Positions 57,989 to 64,000 of a DNA stretch of 64,000 bases are shown here, one piece after another; positions within the stretch are counted from its first letter, which is position 1; every line of letters begins with the position of its first letter. A program made the position numbers and the translations under genes. This DNA is from Catenaria anguillulae PL171. Taxonomy: Eukaryota; Blastocladiomycota; Blastocladiomycetes; Blastocladiales; Catenariaceae. The stretch spans positions 140,274 through 204,273 of the forward strand of contig MCFL01000045.1 in assembly GCA_002102555.1 (NCBI GenBank), in the 5' to 3' direction. Below the pieces are notes generated by a model that saw only the letters and a list, made by a program, of their open reading frames with translations, made no database searches and was not told where the DNA came from.

Positions 57989-59321
57989 ATGCTCGTCACT
58001 GTCATCATTTCGAGTGCTGCTGACGGCGTTTGCACCATGAACTCACTCATCCGAGCCACCAACGTAACACGCTCCTTCCTCGACAAGGTGCGCCTGCACC
58101 ATGTCCGACGGTTTGCAGCACAGGCCGCATTGCTCGCTGGAAAGCCCTGCGATGCATATTCACGGCTGGAGTCTTGGTTGGACCGTTCAATGAATGCCGA
58201 CAAGGCGTTGAAACCAAGAGCATGGCAGGATTGGAAGCGAACGGAGGTGCTCAGACTGTTTGGGAACACATTCGAGACGATACCCTTGGGACATAACGAT
58301 TCCATGGCTGTCAGACCAGATTGATGGTACGTTTTAATTTCTCCGACTCCTCTGCGTTTTGGGTCATTGGTGCACCACATTGATCGACTGACGACAAACT
58401 CTGAGCAGACCCTGACGCTCCATTCGATCATATCTACATAAAGGCTTGTGAACCAGTTTCGCCTTAATCCGCACTATCAAACCGTGCTTCAAAACCTTCA
58501 GTTTGCTTCTCATTGGCTTGCGAAGCAGCCGCTTGGCAAGTACAGCGAATCAGCAGGAGGGCAACACTTTCCAATCCTTCCTTCCCACATATTGCCCCAT
58601 CTGGGAATTCACACGCAAGAGCAATACGTTTGCACCGACCGTCGAACCTTTGGCCGGTCGGGAACTGGCAGATCGGATCTGGGCGGCCACCTGCAGCTCA
58701 ACCTACCACCAAATTTGGCCGAGCCTCCTTTCGAATGCTCCAATAGGTCGGTGCTTGGGTCACATCGGAGTCACAGCTTACATGATAGAGCTCAAAACTC
58801 CCAAGGGAATGGAGCACCAGTGCAAGGCTTTGATTCAAGTCTTCATGTACGCCCAGTCAGAGTCGATGCTTGCGACTCTGCGAAACCACGCGCGCTGTCT
58901 GCCTGGAATCACGCCCTGGCTCGTGCTGGGCATTGGCGCCGGCTTGGGTAACTTGCATTTGTTTGCCGTGTCGCTACCCGCGCTCGAGTCGTTCAGAAGC
59001 ATTAAAGGCGGAGGTGGATCCGTTGGTCAAGCTGCCTTTGCTCTTGCTTTCGCCGTTGCCGTCGTCTGTAGCGAATGCAGAGTCGGTCTGCATGGAGGAG
59101 GTGTTGAGGAGCAAGTCCTTGATGAATCCGTACACGTCCACGGCGGGCTTGGGCCAATTTTGTGCAACTGTGCAGTTTATTGGAAGGCCAGCAAGCACTT
59201 GGGCGGGCGTGGGTGGATGGGAGCGGAAAGGGAAGCAGAGATGACGAGGTTGTTGGATATTGGCAGCAATGATGTCGATGATCAATGGCTGGTTCTCGGT
59301 GGTATCAACGACTGCTTTTGA
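57989..59321 (+). CDS. Protein with PD-(D/E)XK-nuclease-like motifs, copy X2 (exon model uncertain)
   Basis: The region 58503-59321 is paralogous to X1: GHIGVTAYMIELKTPKGMEH (the E-x-K strand), ALIQVFMYAQ, LPGITPWLVLGIGAGLGNLH and LFAVSLPAL. The end differs. An upstream frame, 57989-58321 (SFLDKVRLHHVRRFAAQAAL, ESWLDRSMNADKALKPRAWQ), probably supplies the N-terminus. A GTACGT donor near 58328 and several frame changes between 58320 and 58500 prevent a firm model. The motif I Asp of X1 is not seen in a clean frame here. The two genes are divergent, with 324 bp between 57665 and 57988, so they probably arose by inverted duplication. Confidence 0.5.
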
Positions 59322-59469
59322 ATTCCGGCCACCGTGACGGTATTCCACTTTGAGCGACAAGCACTGACCGACTCCATGACTCGACTGCACTGAAACCATA
59401 AATTATATGACTTTTGCCTTGACACAAGTTTGTCTTCGTATGTACACCACGACCAATTAGTCGGCACAA

Positions 59470-61406
59470 CTACAGGTCCCTCCTCTTGGCCGCCAACTGA
59501 ATGCCCACGGATGAATCAAGTCGCTCATCATGCCGGCGACGTCTTTGGCTTCCACGCAACGCATCTCGTCGCCCACCACCGACCATTCGTAGCGCAACAA
59601 GAGCATGGCAATGACAACCCGTTGTTCGGTAATTGAAAACTACAAAATCGAACACTGGCGTAAGATGTGTCAAAATAATGACGGCGGCATAGTGAATGTA
59701 CGTTTTGCCCAATGCAAACCCGCTGCCCGCCGCCAAATGGCACCCACTTGAAGTCATGTGCGCCTGGATGCAATGGAGTCGCGCCACCTGCCTCCTTGGG
59801 CATCTCCCACGATCAGGCTTGAACTCCAATACGTCTTCGCCCCAGTACTCTTGAGCACGATGCACTGCATAGACGTTTGTGTGAGAATGGTGCCGGCGGG
59901 AAGCTGAGTGCCGTCGGAAAGCGTGGTTGCGCGCGAAGTTCGCGTGGGGCAACGCCAGTCACGGACGAGTACAGGCGCAAGGTTTCTTTGAGGATGTTGG
60001 TAAGGTAGGGCATTTCGGATTGCTGTGAGCATTGTGGGTAGGGCATGTCGGCGACCGGTGTGTGGCAGGAAGGTTCGCCAAGCCATGGCAATGACTTCGG
60101 GCGCGGGCTTTGTTTGAATTTCGGGATGCAAAGCGAGAAGATACATGGCGAATGACATTGCGTTGGCGGTCGTGTCGTGTCCCTATGACAGATGGAGAAG
60201 TAAATGTACAAGCAAGTGAGGATGCCGGGCAAAAATCCTAACTTCAGCCAGGCGAGCAAAGCACAGCACATGACAGACGTACGGCAATGAACATGATGAC
60301 TGTGTTGGCCCTTAGCTCTTCCCTCGTCAACCTCTGCGACTCGTCGGCATCCTCCAAACTGGCCCGCACCATATCTGTCAACAAATCCACATGCTTGTCA
60401 GGATCCACTTCACCCGCGCGAATCATCATCTCCTTTTCCTTGATCAACCCCTCAATAAAACGAGTTAAACTCTCGGGCGTCCTTCAAATACTGCCTCTGC
60501 CTTGGAACCGCCCACCGGATAAGCGGGCTCGCCAAAAACATTTGGGTGGCGTCGGTCGTCACAGCAATCAGGCGATGTACAGAGTCACCACGTCCGAGTG
60601 CGGATTGTTGATTGAGTCGAGGTTGTGGCCGAATGCGCCGAGCGACAAGGCGTCAAGCGTGATGCGTTGCATGTAGTCGGCAATCGGATCGGGTCATTGG
60701 AAGCCGCGTGCGTGTCGAGTTTGGCCAGCAGGGCGTGGCCGGCACGGCAAACAGGTCCGTAGACCAGCCGCGGCGGAAGGAAGGGTTGATGGACCGGCGG
60801 TGACGTTTCCATTGCTCGGTCTAGATTGATTGTCCGCTCCAAGTTCAGCGAGCATGGAGACGTGTTGAAGCGATTAACCAGCCATGTTTGCGTACCTTGG
60901 AAAACACAATTGACGTCTTGCCAAACCACTCCGACCCGTAATCCATGCCCTGTTCCGCAAAATCAAACTTTTCATATGTCTGATGCTCCGTCAACAACGT
61001 CTTCATATCCATCGGGTTTGCCACCGTGACTCCATACGCCAAAGAACCACATGACCCATACGCGCGGCGTCTCGTCCTTGGACTTGATAAGCCCGCGCTC
61101 GAGTGCGTTTTCGCGCACCATGGCCAAGAGGTTGGCGTGCACCACGAGAAACGGTTTGCGCGACAGCATCACGCGCAGCGATTGTGTGAGCGTCAATGAC
61201 GGCAAGTGTGCGAGCTCGGGTGGTATGCGGGCTGCGCGGTAGATGGACGTGCCGATGGCGGTGGCCAGGCCCACGGCGACAGCGCCCGTTCCGTAGCCCA
61301 AGAGTCGTTGTAGGTTGACGACATGCGCGTGCACGAACAGGTCGGTGAGCATGGTCGAGAGTTCTTTACTCAGACAAGTGACTGAGGACGGGAGCGCAAA
61401 AGACAT
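59470..61406 (-). pseudogene. Cytochrome P450, tandem copy A, many frame shifts
   Basis: The ATG at 61406 (MSFALPSSVTCLSKEL) opens a membrane-anchored P450 start. The order is LTLTQSLRVMLSRKPFLVVH, the helix-I region, ETLRLYSSVTGVAPREL (ExxR), and the haem loop FKWVPFGGGQRVCIGQN (FxxGxRxCxG). It ends at a TAG at 59470. Introns sit at the same places as in copy B, for example a GTACGC donor after FSK near 60895. Compared with copy B there are many one-base gains and losses, several changing the frame within single exons, so no continuous reading exists. It is either a decaying duplicate or heavily affected by base errors. Confidence 0.75.
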
Positions 61407-61893
61407 GGCGGAAAGAATTTGGTTCAATTTCAGATTTGTGTTGCGTCGGCTGCTTGTGAGCCGGCGTCAAGCGGTGGGGCGACCATCACGGCCTCTTGTA
61501 ACGCTCCCCGATATCTGACGAGATCTGCACCGGAAGTGTTGCGTTGGGGACGTTTTCGTTGAGTTGACATGTTCCTTGGTGCATTCATGGCAGGTCACAC
61601 TGCCCACTCTCAGTACGAGGCCCGGATAAATATTTGGGCAAAGGCACCAGACGCATGAGTCCGAATGTCCGCGACGTGTTGCCAAGCGCGACTGACCTTG
61701 CAGCGCTTGCACAGCGCGATGTTGGCAGGACATCCGGACTCACTATCCAGGCTGATTCTGCTTGGCATTCCGAACCCGGTATTGCATTTCGAATGAAGAA
61801 AACTGACTCCATGTCGACTGACCATAGAAATACAAGAAAAGACCTTGATTGACTGCTTCGTATGTACAAGGCGACCCAGGCGGGCCAACTCAA
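61407..61893. other. Spacer between the two P450 copies
   Basis: No coding sequence recognised; probably the copy A promoter and copy B 3' region. Confidence 0.5.
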
Positions 61894-63812
61894 CTACAAG
61901 TCCCTCCGCTTGGCCGCCAACTGAATGCCCACGGGATGAATCAAACCGCTCATCATGCCTGGCGACGTCTTTGGCTTTCCACGCAACGCATCCTCGTCGC
62001 CCACCACCGACCATTCGTAGCGCAACAAGAGCATGGCGATGACGACCCTTTGCTCGGTAATTGAAAACTACACAAAATGCAACTGGAGTCAAACATCGCC
62101 CCAATACAAACAATAGCTACAATTGAACAAAGTCGACGTACGTTTTGCCCAATGCAAACCCTTTGACCACCGCCAAATGGCACCCACTTGAAGTCATGTG
62201 CGCCTGGATGCAATGGAGTCGCGCCACCTGCCTCCTTGGGCATTTCCCACCGATCAGGCTTGAACTCCAATACGTCTTCGCCCCAGTACTCTTGAGCGCG
62301 CTGCACGGCGTACGCGTCCGTGGTGAGAATGGTGCCGGCGGGAAGCTGAGTGCCGTCGGAAAGCGTGGTTTGCGCGTGAGAGTTCGCGCGGGGCAACGCC
62401 AGTCACGGACGAGTACAGGCGCAAGGTTTCTTTGAGGATGTTGGTAAGGTAGGGCATTTCGGAATTGCTGTTGAGCATTGGTTGGGTAGGGCATGTCGGC
62501 GACCGGAGTGTTGGCAGGGAGTTCGCCAAGCATGGCAATGACTTCGGCGCGGGCTTTTGTTTGAATTTCGGGATGCAAAGCGAGAAGATACATGACGAAT
62601 GACAATGCGTTGGCAGTCGTATCGTGTCCCTAATACGTAGCCCCAACCTTGGACGTCAGCCGAATGCAAAACAGCAAATTGTAAGAAAAAGGACACGTAC
62701 GGCAATGAACATGACGACGGTATTGGCCCTCAACTCCTCCCTCGTCAACCTCTGCGACTCGTCGGCATCCTCCAAACTGGCCCGCACCATATCCGTCAAC
62801 AAGTCCACGTGCTTTTCAGGGTCCACTTCACCCGCGCGAATCATCATTTCCTTTTCCTTGATCATGCCCTCAATAAAGGCATTGAACTGCTCAACGTCCT
62901 TCAAGTACTGCCTCTGCCTCGGGACCGCCCACCGGATCAGCGGGCTCGCCAAAAACGACTGTGCAGCGTCGCTCGTCACAGCAATCAGGCGATGGTAAAG
63001 GGTCACCACGTCCGAGTGCGGATTGTTGATTGAGTCGAGGTTGTGGCCGAATGCGCCAAGCGATAAGGCGTCAAGCGTAATGCGTTGCATGTAGTCGGCA
63101 ATCGGGATCGGGTCATTGGAAGCCGCGTGCGTGTCGAGTTTGGCCCAGCAGGGCGTGGCCGGGCACGGCAAACAGGTCCGTAGACCAGCCGCGGCGGAAG
63201 GACGGGTTGATGGACCGGCGGTGACGTTTCCATTGCTCGGTCTCACATAGGTATGTCGTAAGCACATGAGTATGACGACTTGGGTGAATGAGGGTGTAGG
63301 ACATACCTTGGAAAACACAATCGACGTTTTGCCAAACCACTCCCATCCATAATCCATGCCCTTTTCCGCCAAATCCATCTTTTCATATGTCTGATGCTCC
63401 GTCAACAACGTCTTCATATCCATCGGGTTTGCCACCGTGACTGCCCATACGCCAAAGAACCACATGACCCATGCGCGCGGCGTCTCGTCCTTGGACTTGA
63501 TGAGCCCGCGCTCAAGTGCGTTTTCGCGCACCATGGCCAAGAGGTCGGCGTGCGCCTCGAGAAACGGTTTGCGCGACAGCATCACGCGCAGCGATTGTGT
63601 GAGCGTCAATGACGGCAAGTGCGCGAGTCGGGCGGGATGCGCGTCGCACGATGGACGGCAGTGGCGATCATGGTGGCCAGGCCAACGGCACCGGCAGTGT
63701 ACCCGAGGTGCTTTGGGTTGACGGCTTGCATTTGGGCTAGCGAGTCGTGGAGGATGGAGGAGATCTCTGGAGTGAGCAGAGAGGTGACCGAGGACGGGAG
63801 CGTAAATGACAT
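61894..63812 (-). CDS. Cytochrome P450, tandem copy B
   Basis: Four exons are placed by GT-AG introns at 63242-63306, 62630-62700 and 62068-62141 (65-74 bp). The ATG at 63812 begins MSFTLPSSVTSLLTPE, followed by a membrane anchor (HLGYTAGAVGLATMIATAVH). Landmarks in order are TEQWKRHRRSINPSF, helix I GHDTTANALSF, ETLRLYSSVTGVAPREL, and the haem-binding FKWVPFGGGQRVCIGQN with its Cys ligand. The end is MMSGLIHPVGIQLAAKRRDL. One base is missing near 63628 relative to copy A, and further one-base differences break exons 2 and 3. The last exon is clean. Endoplasmic reticulum mono-oxygenase; the substrate cannot be told. It is less damaged than copy A. Confidence 0.8.
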
Positions 63813-64000
63813 GGCGGTAGACGGTAAATAATGAGTCAATTTTTTGTGTTGTGGTGGTTGTTTTAAGTTGAGCGAATGTGAGATGGTGCACACATCGGAG
63901 CGAGCTAACGTCGAGGGCGACCGCGGCCTTATGAACCACGGCCGGATATTTGACGAGACGTTGGCCGAAGTATTGCGCTGGGCCAACGATGCATCAAACT

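Noticed and set aside
1-64000. CRISPR arrays, bacterial operons or prophage
   Set aside because: No regularly spaced repeats; introns and gene content are eukaryotic throughout.

Overview
The window is nuclear DNA of a zoosporic (flagellated) early-diverging fungus. Genes are spaced out and mostly intron-bearing. Introns are short (57-103 bp), with GTACGT/GTATGT-type donors and YAG acceptors. Coding sequence is GC-rich and carries many low-complexity Pro/Ser/Ala/Gln stretches. Several genes are fungal or opisthokont housekeeping genes: Ski2 helicase, zuotin, an Sqs1-like R3H/G-patch protein and Argonaute. An ARL13B-like ciliary GTPase and an FIBP homologue fit a lineage that keeps a flagellum. 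Blastocladiomycota or Chytridiomycota is my best guess from gene content; no lineage marker proves it.

Layout. 0-4 kb: a small protein with tandem SUMO-interacting motifs, then one copy (1393-3056) of a 1.7-kb repeat. 4-13 kb: an RNA-metabolism and cilium block with SKI2 (+), the R3H/G-patch gene (-) and an ARL13B-like gene (-). 13-26 kb: a poorer region holding a FIST-like gene, zuotin and broken or partial members of an unfamiliar gene family. 26-49 kb: the core of interest. Four large members of that family (two of type I, two of type II) sit around a full-length Argonaute with an intact DEDH tetrad. The two type II genes are inverted relative to each other. The second copy of the 1.7-kb repeat, also inverted, lies just upstream of the right-hand type II gene. 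49-53 kb: a possible winged-helix gene, FIBP and a universal stress protein. 54-59 kb: a secreted ricin-B-type lectin in six exons and two head-to-head genes with PD-(D/E)XK-nuclease-like motifs, plus a fragment of a third. 59-64 kb: two tandem cytochrome P450 copies, both with shifted frames.

The unfamiliar family has repeated domains of about 170 residues. They open with a 'VLAH.L.PAR' segment, carry 'RGPTRPF' or 'RPVFLVATV' in the middle, and end with 'LLLG.E' followed by 'RERYALI' or 'RERIAIV'. I count about 13 domain copies in the window. I do not recognise the family, and it is the best candidate here for an undescribed system.

Caution: several conserved genes (zuotin, FIST-like, ARL13B-like, one type II gene, both P450s) read cleanly except for isolated one-base frame shifts. 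That pattern suggests residual indel errors in the assembly as much as real decay. Ski2, Argonaute, the lectin, FIBP and the right-hand type II gene splice into exact open frames.
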